From Lytechinus variegatus (taxonomy: Eukaryota > Echinodermata > Echinoidea > Temnopleuroida > Toxopneustidae), in assembly GCF_018143015.1 (NCBI RefSeq), contig NC_054741.1, positions 50,049,048 through 50,113,047 on the forward strand: a stretch of 64,000 nucleotides of DNA, written 5' to 3'. Both the position numbers and the translations under genes were made by a program. Numbering within the stretch: the stretch's first letter is position 1; the number at the start of each line of letters is the position of its first letter. Below the pieces are notes generated by a model. It did no database searches. It was not told the DNA's origin and was given only the letters and a program-made list of their open reading frames with translations. Positions 43,001-55,800 of this stretch are shown piece after piece.

Positions 43001-46000
43001 GTGGTATTCAATGGTGTCTCAGTGGTATGTGCTTGTAATGGTATGATTGGTATGATGAATAGTATACCATACATCCAATGGTTTCTCAGTGGTATACAAT
43101 GGTGTCTGAGTGGTATTCAATGGTGTCTCAGTAGTATGTGCCTGTAATGGTATGATAGGTAAGATCAATGGTATACCATACACCAATGGTGTCTCAGTGG
43201 TATACAATGGTGTCTCAGTGGTATTCATTTGTGTCTCAGTAGTATATGCCTCTAATGGTATGACTGGTATCATGAATGGTATACCATACACCAATGGTGT
43301 CTCAGTGGTATACAATGGTGTCTCAGTGGTATTCAATGGTGTCTCAGTAGTATGTGTCTCTATAATAGTATGACTGGTATGATGAATGGTATACCATATA
43401 CCCAATGGTGTCTCACTGGTATACAATGGTGTCTCAGTGGTATTCAATGGTGTCTCAGTAATATGTGCCTCTATAATGGTATGATTTGTATCAATGGTAT
43501 ACCATATACCCAATATGGTGTCTCAGTGGTATACAATGGTGTCTCAGTGGTATTCAATTGTGTCTCAGTAGTATATGCCTCTAATGGTATGACTGGTATC
43601 ATGAATGGTATACCATACACCAATGATGTCTCAGTGGTATACAATGGTGTCTCAGTGGTATTCAATGGTGTCTCAGTAGTATGTGTCTCTATAATAGTAT
43701 GACTGGTATGATGAATGGTATACCATATACCCAAAGGTGTCTCAGTGGTATACAATGGTGTCTCAGTGGTATTCAATGGTGTCTCAGTAGTATGTGCCTC
43801 TATAATGATATGATTGGTATCAATGGTATACCATATACCCAATATGGTGTCTTAGTAGTATGTGCCTAGTGGTATATATAATCATGTTGGATAATTGTAA
43901 AGCCATAGTGGCTTAGTGGTGTTTGCCTAATGAATGCCATTTGTGTTAATGGTGAATGGTATGCCAAATTGCATTACCCATTAACATAATTCCGAAGATT
44001 TAAAGAAAATATATCAAAGATTAAAAGGTATTTAGAGTTAATTAAATATTTGAGCTGTGACTTTTATGCGAGCAGCTTCCCCAAATCAAGTGTAATCGCT
44101 CATGATTGTAAACATGGTCTCTTGCATTCTTTTAAATTGTCTTTTTCCTTATTAAGTAAAAGGTCTATATGTGTTTAAAAAGTATTGATCCAGTGGTTAT
44201 AATACAATATTATAAATTTGTTATATTTTACAATTGTACATATTACCTTCTAAATTTAAATCTGATGCAATGGGTGCAAAAATAAAATCAATCGGTCAAT
44301 CAAATATTTTTTGATAATAAGGGTTTTGATTTTTATTCTATTTTTATAATCATTTTGCTTGTTTATGGCCGCTTTTTATAAAAAGAACTATATATTGTTC
44401 AAAGAAGATATTTGCAATCAATCCCAAAATTCGATCAGATGCAAATTTACAGGTGATGATAAACATTAAGTTTATCTAGAACACAACAATTTGGATTTTT
44501 TTATGGATCAGTTGCAAGTTTGCAATGAAAAGTATGACTCTCATGATTTTGGAGTCTGAAATTGATTTGCGTTCGATTGCTTCGATTGCAAGTTTCTTGC
44601 AATGCCCCATACCCAGGACCAAAATCCAGTTAAAACCAATTAGAGCAAAACCAATTGAAACCAGTTGGCCAACTGGTTTCAATAGGGAAATTGGAACAAC
44701 TGGTTCCAATTGAAAACCAGTTGCCAATTGGTTCCAGTTAAAACCAATTGGGCAACTGGAACCAGTTGGCAATTGGTTTCAATTGGTTTTCAATTGGTTC
44801 CAGTTGTTTCAATTTCCCTATTGAAACCAATTGAAGGCAACTGGTTTCAATTGGTTCCAGTTGAAACCAATTGGAGGCAACTGGTTTCAACTGGAACCAG
44901 TTGAAACCAATTGGTTTCCAACTGGATCCAATTGGAACTTCCAGTTGGAATGAACTTAATTAGTTACAAATTAATTAGCATTTGCACTAACTATTGCTCA
45001 TGCCAACACAGAAGCAGTGTTATTTGTCTATTAATACCAATGTAAAGGGCATTGATAAAATACAGACTTTCATATGTGTATAATTGTAGGGGAGATCTTC
45101 AAATATATGTATTTTTATTTAATGTAATTTGGTAACAGTTAGTGGTGTACTAATTATCTTTTAATCTGTTTTAATTATAATCTATGATATTTATGAACAT
45201 GGCTTTCACTGCTAAGTATTCTAAACACTTATCTGAAAAAAGTGTGGTACTTCAAATTGAAAAAAATTAAATAGATACACTGTAAATTATGATGAATCTC
45301 ATAAAACATTCATCTGTGCACACTGGCAGAAATATGCAAATTAACTGGTTTCAATTGGATCCAGTTGGGCAACTGGAAAATTTCCAATTGGAAACCAATT
45401 GGAAATCATTTCCAGTTACCCAACTGGATCCAGTTAGGATTTCCAGTTACCCAACTGGTTCCAATTAGAATTCATTTCCAGTTACCCATCTTTCCAGTTA
45501 GAAATCATCTCCAGTTACCCAATTGGTGATCTAGGATTTCCAGTTACCCAACTGGTTCCATTTAGAAATCATTTCCAGATGGAAGTTATTTCCAGTTACC
45601 CAACTGGTTCCAGTTAGGATTTCCAGTTGCCCAACTGGTTCCAGTTAGGATTTCCAGTTACCCAACTGATCCAGTTAGAAATCATTTCCAGTTGGAAGTC
45701 ATATCCAGTTACCCAACTGGTTCCAGTTAGGATTTCCAGTTGCCCAACTGGTTCCAATTAGGATTTCCAGTTGCCCAACTGGTTCCAGTTAGGATTTCCA
45801 GTTGCCCAACTGGTTCCAGTTAGGATTTCCAGTTGCCCATCTGGTTCCAGTTAGGATTTCCAGTTGCCCCAACTGGTTCCAGTTAGGATTTCCAGTTGCC
45901 CAACTGGTTCCAGTTAGGATTTCCAGTTACCCAATTGGATCCAGTTAGAAATCATTTCCAGTTGGAAGTCATATCCAGTTACCCAACTGGTTCCAGTTAC

Positions 46001-46837
46001 GACTTCCAGTTGCCCAACTGGTTTCAATTGGTTTCAACTGGAAATTGTTAAATTCCAGTTAAAACCAATTGAAACCAGTTGAAACCAATTGAAACCAATT
46101 GAAACCAGTTGGAAATCCAACTGGTTTCAATTGGATTTTGGTCCTGGGTATTTTGCTCAAAATGAATTCATTGTTGGTGTCTTGGTCCCCCAACCTCTAT
46201 CAAATTCCCATCCCCAGATTTGGTCTGTCTGCAACGTCAAAAGCCCCCTCTGAACCCATTTGTACGCTATTATAGCTGCTTCCAATCATGAATTATTTCT
46301 CTCTTTTTTTTACAAATGATATTTTCAAAATTCTAATTCTATTTTTTTAGGCCCTAATTATTCTTTCCCACTTGTGGACAGCGTTTATAAAGAGGAGAGA
46401 TATTCTATAGGCCGGTCATTACTTGATTGAAATGATTTATCCACATGGTCTTGCTCCCTGCACCCCTATCAAAATTCCCTGCCGCCATATAGTACAATGT
46501 AACAGAAAAGAAATCTACTGAATGAAATCTCAATTTCAATCATTACAAAAGCAAATTAAAAGGGAAGAGGAGTGAGTAAAAAAATATATATTAAGGGGAA
46601 AAAACAAGAAAAGAAAAAGGCAATGAAGAAAAGAAAGATTAACAGAAAAGAAAAAAAGACAACGAAAATAAAAAAGAACATAAGAGATCGAGAGAACAGG
46701 AAAAAAAGTGAAGGGATCGAAAACTTTTTTCATAGATTCAAAGATCCAAGGAAAACAGTGGCACTCACGCCATCATGGTTTCCAACCCAGAACCAATTGA
46801 GAGGAAAAAGAAGACACCCCTGATTTGGTTTTAATTC

Positions 46838-46870
<33 letters not shown>

Positions 46871-49800
46871 CCCCCATATGCGTTGGCAAGCAGGGCCGCT
46901 TGGCTGCGCTTGCTAGCTAGCTCTATCGCACACACGTACGCGCGCGCGCACGTCTAACCGCCAATTGCAAGATTTGAAAAAGAAAACTGCATCTACCGGG
47001 ACCGCCGTTTTGCTGTTGATAAGTCCGTCGATAATTCATCAAAAACTAAAGGAACACGGGTCAGATTCGGACGACTTCAAAGTCATTTGTAGAAGGCTAA
47101 ACAGTAAGTTCTATAACAATTTTCTTTGATTTATTTCTCAAATTGTCTCAAAATGTTAGATGTCGGTCGACTCGGTGTACTGCCACGACCACTGCACTGC
47201 ACTGCCACCGCCATTGCCCCGTTGGCGCTGGCCGCTGCTCTACTGGCCGGGACGTGGCTATGACGATAGGGAGTGCTTATGCTTTGTGTTGGCTGAGTTT
47301 AGCTCGGCGAGCATTGAATAGATTAGTAATTCGCTCGTATTGCCTGATGTTTATTGTCAATGTGGCATTATCGTGATATAGGTAACCACCATTCACTTCA
47401 TACAGCAGCGCTTTATTCAGTCGCACGCACGTACGGTTCCCTATTTCCACCTCCATTCACTTTGTACACAAATGCGCGTACACAAATCTATGAGTGGTTT
47501 CCAAAACCACGATTTGGCCGTCAATGTTTTACAAAAACATCTCTGAATACGTTGAATTCATGAATGAATGATTTGTTAATGCTAATGTCAAGACTGTCAA
47601 AGCGTTAATTGTGAAACACTGCACAACGTTAATTCACTGAAATTGAAAACTTGCCAACAAATATTGTTTTGGAATTAGGCCTATAATTCGTTGTTGTTGA
47701 TAGATGTTGGTAAATGAGATAAAATGGAGGTGAAACATGGTAGGGGTCCTAAAGTTTGAAAAATGATAAAGACTACGCAGCCCCTATAGTATAAAGTTAC
47801 ACTGTACACACCACTCACATGACTCATGGCACATATGGTGAAATGTGCACTTTGTGTGTGGAACTGTGACTGGAGTCACTGGACAGAGTGACAAATGATT
47901 CCTATTCAATTTTTCTACAGAGGCTGCAATAATTATGCAGAGAAAAGTGGCGCTAATGCAGTTTTGCACCGGCCAATTACCAGCATACCTCATCACCAAA
48001 ATTTGTTCCCAAATGTCATGACAGGTCTCTCAGTCACATTTCGATGTTAATACCACCGCTTTTCAAAATATTGGGAACGGCTGTATTTAGTCTTCGATCT
48101 CGACGCGTTGATCTAATCCGTAGAAATCACTTTGCGGATTGCTTGGATTCGCTGTAATGTTTATTGGGACTGAAGTTAGCAAAAAAATCATGCTAACATG
48201 TGACGAACAAACAGCCAGCATGCCGCATGCGAATCTTTTGGTCGCATAACTTCGGTCCATATCAACATGACGGCAAATCCAAGCGATCCGCAATATTTTG
48301 AAAAGTGGTGGGCATATTGTGTATTGACCTCAAAATGTGTGTAGACAAATAAGACAATTTCTGGTGGAGAGTTTTGCTCGAAGTTGGCTGGTGTGAAACT
48401 TGTGAAGCATTAATGCGGGAGGGTATTATTAGATCTTTTCATGGGGCTAGGCATATCAATTTTGAAAGTAAATTTTATCCTTTTTTTAAGTTTGTCCTGT
48501 GATCACAGTTTATCTGTTTTTATTTACTGATCAAAACTTGCCTAAAACAATGTCTGGAATTCATCCACTGGCATATGATTGTCCATGAACGGATCCATGA
48601 TTTCTCAAAGGGCGTAGTGGGGCAGATTTTCCCAAGGAAATTTTAAATAACAAGCAAACCAAAAAAGAGATCCTCACTCTTGTATGAGACAATATTTTCA
48701 ATATAAATATTTGCTGTAACTTTCGAAGGGGGGGGGGGACACTTGTGTAAGAAAGCCACATTTTTATCTTGCTCTCAAGGTGGGGGCACAGGGGTCCATT
48801 GCAGAAAGAGTTGCGTTTAAACGCAGGTCAAAATCGCAAGTCCCAAATGCGCGCTGTTGATTGGTTGAAAATCAAGTTGCGTATGATATTTAGATTTGCG
48901 ATTTATTGCAACTCTAAATATACAACGGACCCCAGGTCAAATGTGCCCACTGGATCCGCTTCTGCGATTGTCAATACCAGGGAAATGGAATTTATGTCAT
49001 CGATTACCCTCCTTTTGAAAATTGCTGCTCTGGAAATTTGATTTCAGATGACAAAGCTATTTCTAGTATAAAGCATGCACAGTTATAATACAGCCTTGTT
49101 TGAACTAAGCTGGACAATATCACATTTCCTTATTGTTTTCCTGAATTCTGGGCTGGTAATCAGAGATCAATGAAAAATATCTCTAAAATTAAAGTTCATT
49201 CTCTTTTTTTACTATATTAGTATTCTATTTTTGTTTGTATCTGCACATACATGCAGATTTTACAACACTTAAATTGATTTTATTTCATTTTCAAAGTTTG
49301 GACGACGGATACACTGGATGATATGGTAGATGGTCCAGCCTTACATGGGAATGACACGACGGGTGTTGAACACAGAAAACGTGCCGTGTACAAGAAAAAA
49401 ATGGAGTTTATGAAAGGTATGTGTGTAAGAATTTTCTTCAGTAGGAAAAATGGCAAAGCTTCATGATATAAAACAGATTGTATTCCTGCAGTGGCATAGC
49501 TGAAAAAAAAATCAGTATGTTGGCTGAGGGGGAGGGGTGGACACTTTGTCCTCAGGTATTCATTTGTTGTGGTATTTGTCATCATTGGGCCTCCCATTAG
49601 ATAATAGGTTATTTTCTTCCCATCTATGGTTAAACATAAATTTATTTATCATATTTTACAAAATGTTTTGTTGATATTTGTTAATTGGTACCGTTCAATT
49701 GAATGGTAGTGTATACTGCAAATTTCTCGATATTTAAAAAAATTTATGAACTTCTAAAGAAAGCTCACACACACGACAAGCATTGATGTTTTGAACCCTT

Positions 49801-52800
49801 AGCTAATATACTGTCCTTTGCATTGTTTTCATCCAATATTTCTTATTACAGCTTCAAGGAATTAATCCTGCCGGGTACCCATTCACTTCACCTGGGTCTA
49901 GTGCAGCACAGTGTGGATAAATTTCGGGCTGAAGGAAAACACACCATGGCTAGGACTCAAATTCATGACCCTCTGTTTGTAAGGTGAGAGTCAGAACCAC
50001 ACGACCACGACGTACCCAAGCTGATGTCATATCCCCACTTGTTCTTTTGTATTTTATTACAAGAAGTCATGCTTATTTACACTTTGTCCTCCGAGAACTA
50101 TAAAAAATGGAGTGAAAATTTATTTCAAAGACATGTCCACCCTAACAAAAATTTGATTTGATTAAAATGAGAAAAATCAGATATAAAAATCGGATGAAAA
50201 ATAAGAAAGGTATGTCATTTTTAAGTTTCACTCAATTTCACTTTATAATAGTTATATGCACATCCTGGTCGGTATGCAAATGTGGGAACTGATGACATCA
50301 CTCATTCACTTTTCTTTTGTTTTTTTAAATATGAAATATAATTTTCTCCCCATTGACCTATGAAATAAAGTTTTATTTCTCACTGAACATGGGGAGTTAC
50401 AATTGCTTAACATTATTTGGTTCAGCCCAGTTGGTCCTTATTGTCAAATCTGTAAAAATTGAAATATTGTAGAATTCAAACAATGAAAAACAAAACAAAA
50501 AGTGAGGGAAATCATCGATTCTCTCATATGCATGTGGGTAAATTGTGCATATAACTATTTTGTGAAATATAAGCGAAATTTCAAAATGTCATAACTTTCT
50601 TATTTTGCATCCGATTTTGATGAAATATTTTGCATGATGCTTGCCTGATTTTTCTCTGTTGATTCAAAACAACCTTTTCTGTGGTGGACTTGACCTTTAA
50701 TGTGAAGATATGCATTGCTGGAAATAATGATATGATACTTGGGACATATCATACACACATGTATGAAAATATGAAATATTCCTGACGATGTGTACATTAG
50801 GTTAATTTTTTACCAAAATATTGTTAAAATTTCAAATTCAATAACTTTGTTATTATTAGATGCTAACGAAATTTTCAGCATGATGCTTTTCTGATTCATT
50901 CTCTCCCTACCAAAATCTCTTTTCTATGCTTTCTTTCTATGGTCCCCTTCATTCTCCTTATAACTATTTTATGTGTAAAATGTAACCGGTCGTCCAACCA
51001 TTTGATTGAAGGGCTAGAGGTACTCGAGACTGAAAGTTATGTGATATAATTCAAAGTGTACATCAGACAAACAAAAAGCACTGAAAATTTCATCAAAATT
51101 TGTTGAGGATTAACGAAGTTATGACGAATTAAAGTTGTTATTTTTTGGTAAAACTGCTCTCTTCAAGTCCTCATGAATATACAAAATCACAATTTATATA
51201 TTTTTTGTATTATATGAATTCAAATTTTGTCCAAGCTAGGTTGTAAAAAATTACAATTGACTACTGATTCTGTGTAAGACAATAATCATATTATTTCTCA
51301 CACATAGTTGAGTTATTCATCTGATTCAGCACAGCAAAAATAGACAGAAAAGAAATAAGTGGGTATCTTGTATATATTATTTTCTATATATTCTGCAAAA
51401 AGAGGTCTCTATTTTTTCTGTTTTTTAGTGTTCCAAATTGAATAATTTTCTTTCCCTATTTTTATTATATTTTCTTTCTATGTGTGATACATTATTTATT
51501 TCCTAATGTATCTTTATTGTATTTATGATAAACTTTTGGCGTGTTTCTACAGTAAATCATTAAAAACAGTTTATCTTTTCCGGACTCGAATATTCTTATC
51601 GCTCTTAAACCAACCTGTTTCTACAGACCGAATAATCTGATTAACTTGCATTTCGCTTCGCAAATACGGCAGAAATCAGAAAATTCAACCTATAACATCA
51701 ACATTGCATTTCGGTATGTCTCGTTAGGAAAATTTTCAAAATTCATGGTAGATCTCACTCATTGTAGCAGGTATACGTGTTTCGCGATCAGCTAGCGAGA
51801 TTAAACAGGCCAGAATATATGTATACTGTGAGATCGCACTTCTGGGTTCAAGCACTTAAGCCAGACATGCATGCTATTTTGCCCCATGTTTTACAGAAAA
51901 GTTAAACGGATTAACATGGCAATAACCACCTCTCAAAGATGGTTATGAGAAACCGTATTTTGCGCGATGCAATTTATCAATTAACCGCATCGCGTCTGTT
52001 TCTACAGGAAACTTATCCAGGATTCTGGATACTTAGGCGGGTAATACTTTTTAACAATTCTTTGTAGAAACACGCCATTGATATATCTTTTTAGGTGAAA
52101 AGAAAAAAAAGAGAACAATTTGGGGGTACTATTTTGCCCCCTTTTGGGGATATTTCATTTCTTCTAGGTGTGTACCCTTTATTCATTTGGCCATGTGAAG
52201 GCTATCGCACATTTTGAGTTTAATCTTCGAAATTTGGTGTTCATTAGTTTGTTGTCCAAATTCTGTCTTACATGTAAATTTGTTTATAGGAAGATTAACA
52301 TAATATCTATGTGAAGTGCAATCATTGATCTCTTGTAGTGTCGCATAGTCACATGTATTCATAATATGGTGCTTTTATGCCATACCTGTCAATACTCTTT
52401 TGTACTTGAACTTATTAGTAAAAAAAATGTTTATTAATCTTGTTGAAAGCAATTACAAACAACAGATTTAACATCAAGTACCAGGTTAGTATGCAGAACA
52501 GTGGTTTTGCCAAGTACTCAATCCATGTAAAAAGCAATAAGAGAGAACAGGTTTATTCTTGGAAATGTTAGTCTTCATTTGTTGTGTTTTTCAATCAAAC
52601 TCGATCTGTCTTGATACATGTTTATTTTTTTCATAACAAGATTGACAGAGATATCAACGAGTAGTTAAGTCATATATATTAATAACTTATGTGCTTTAAT
52701 TATAAAGTCTATACTTGTGAATACTCTGTGCCATTTATGCTGTACTTAAACTTCTTATAGTAAAAACATTTTAATGACGTTCTTGAAATAACTGCTTTCA

Positions 52801-55800
52801 TTTTTTTCTTGTGTATACTTATTCCATTATTAAGCCTACCATTAACCCCAGAGATATGCTGTTCACCATTGGTCTACCATTCACTGTACTTTATGGCTTA
52901 CTATACATTGCACATCTTTGTTCTACTGTCTACCATTGGTCTACCATTGAATGTACACTTGTGGTCTATAGTGTATGACCAATGGTGTTATTTGAATGGT
53001 TGACTAATAGTATAGAGTGTATGGTATGACAGTATTGTATGGTAAATGGTAGGTCAATGGTGTACAGTGTATGGTAAGCCAATGGTGTATGGTGTATGGT
53101 AAGCCTACGGTGTACGGTGAATAGTAGTTCAATGGTGTATGGTAGGCCAATGGTGTACTGTAAATGGTAGGTCAATGGTGTACGGTGTATGGTAGAATGG
53201 TGTAAAGTGAATGGTCAATCAATGGTGAACGGTGTACGGCGAATGGTAGTTGAATGGTGAGCGATGAATGGTTCACGAATGGTGTACGTTGAATGGTACG
53301 CGAATGGTGTACGGTGAATGATACGCGAATGGTGTACATTGAATGGTACGCGAATGGTGTACGATGAATGGTACGCGGATGGTGAATGGTACATGAATGG
53401 TGTATGGTGTATGGTCAATGGTAGGCGAATGGTGTATGGTGAATGGTGTAAGGCAATTGGTAGGCCAATGGTGTCCAGTGAATGGTGGCTGAATGGTAAA
53501 TGGTAGGCCAGTGAATGGTGGCTGAATGGTGAATGGTGGTCAATGGTAAACCTGTCTATAGTGGCCATATGGTAGATCAATGGTGAATGGTGTTTGATCA
53601 ATGGTATATGAATGGTAAATGGTGCTCATGAATATGGTAATAGTAACGTCCCAATTATTTAAATTAGTTTGAATGGTATACCATTGAGGCTTGAATGGTA
53701 TACCATTGGTGTATGGTGGGTGCTGTGCGAATGGTATTCCAATGGTATATCAATGGTGTATGATGAATGGTAGTCAATGGTATACCATTCAATTTTTTTA
53801 TAAGGGCCAGGCTAGAATGATATAGTAGGTATGTGACAAAAAAAATGAAAATCCTCAAATCTCAATGAATTTGGTATCATTTGAAAGCCCTTAAAAAGAC
53901 CTTTCAAATGATACCAAGAACTCAAATTTTCATCAAGAAATTATAAAGTTATTCCAGTTTAAGTCGCGCATATTTATCCAAATTTGTGGTCATTGTCTTA
54001 ATGTAAAGTCAATGGAGTGCATAACCGATTTTTGTGACCATTTTGAACCCAAGTCTTCAACGGGCTCTAACTTCTTTGTTTTTGAGCCCTTTGAAGTAAT
54101 TTTGGTATCAATGGAAAGGTGAAAGAAAACTCAATTGATGTGTAATCATTTCACTTGGTAATTTTTCTTCTTATTATGCGTAAAATAATTTCTTTTAATT
54201 AATTCTAATTAATTATGCAAATTACAATTACTCGCCTCTTTTTTTTGCCAAATGAAGGTGATAATGAGAGATAATTTGTATATAATTTAGTTGGCATCAA
54301 AACAGCATCATGTAGATAATTTCCTAAATGAATTTGTTTAAAGTATTGTTTTTGTAATTTCTAATGTATTTCTTTGTTTTTCTGATATAAATTACAATTA
54401 GCTCTTTTTCAACTTTAGTATTGTGTACATGTATGTATGGGGTCTTTTTTTTTACAAATGAAAAATATCATTCCTTTTGTACATGTACTTTGTATGGTAT
54501 AAAAATACAAGTGTGCTTTTCTGATGTATTTGATTGTTTCACCAATTCTTTATGTATTTTATTGTTTCAACAATTTGTTTATAGATGGATAATGTAGCTT
54601 TCATTTTGGAGACCGTGGGCATTCGATTCCAATTTTTTTTAGGAAGGATGAGCAGCAGAGTCTGATTGTGTAAAGATGTAGCATTGCATGTAATTCAAGT
54701 ATCAAGAAGGAAACATAAAAATTAAGCTTTAATATATGCATTTCTTAGATATGTATGATTACAAAACAAAGGCCATGTTCGAGCACTCCTTTTTTAATGA
54801 AAAATAAGTTCATATTCTAGCGTGAAATCACTGCACATAAATAAAGCTCTGAACAGCAACAAAAACAGGCATCAAAGCTCCAACACTCAAAACAAGAGAA
54901 CAAAAGTGACACAAAAACTTATACAAATCCCATCCCCATTTCAACTTATGAACACAACCCCCCCCCCCTCCTGCACCCTTCTTGAAAAAAAATAATAATT
55001 ATAATAAAATAGAAAAAAAATGAACATAGAAAAAAAATAGACAATAGTGGAAGTGAAATATTTCCTCTGAGAGTGAAAAATTAAACAACAAATTTTTTGC
55101 ATTTTAATCATGGGCGGAAATTGGCCCCAAAGGTAGGGGGACGCTGGCATCGGTGGCGAAAGCCAACAATTTTAGGGGGGACCACCAAATTATTTTGATA
55201 ATCAAAAAAATACACCAAAGGTTATCAACCAAAAATTATAGGGGGACGCAGAAAACTAAATTTGACAAGCAAAAAAAAAAAAGAAAAGAAAAAAAAAAGG
55301 TTATCAAAAAAAAAAATTGAGGTGGGGGGATCGTCCCCCACCTCAAATTAAGGGCGGGGGGGGGGGTACACTTCCCCCAGCTTTCGCCACCTATGGATGC
55401 TGGCAACTCTGACAAGTTAAAAAAAAAAGTTTACCCCCAAACTGTTGTAAGGTCATATTGACCCAAAAAAGTTTGACCAAAAAAGAAAAAAAGAAAGAAA
55501 AAAAAAGTATTATTGTTACATGTCCCCCTATTATTTTGGGTAGGGGGACGTGTCCCCCTGGGACGTGTCCACCCATGAATTTAATTTTAGAAAAGTCAAC
55601 ATTGATATTCCACTGTCAAAAGCAAATCCAGTTTCCAAATGAAAAGGATAATCAACCACCTAGACTCTTGACTTGAGTCACATAACCTTGGGATGATAAA
55701 ATCTTTCTGTGACAAATGTATGTATTAAAATCAATATCAGAATAATCATCTACGGTATAATGACAGAGATTTCCCCAAAAAGGCACGACATAATCATCAA

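Noticed and set aside
43019..43842. Open frames of 116-164 codons on both strands in the AATGGT array
   Set aside because: Simultaneous open frames on both strands follow from the repeat period and word content; the peptides are simple ETPLNTT-type repeats.
42752..46148. CRISPR-like array
   Set aside because: No constant repeat with unique spacers; the whole unit repeats, and this is animal intron DNA.
46572..46823. 83-codon lysine-rich frame
   Set aside because: Translation of an A-rich low-complexity tract; no homology signal.
53215..53601. 128-codon minus-strand frame
   Set aside because: Produced by the HHSPYTI-type translation of the AATGGT array.
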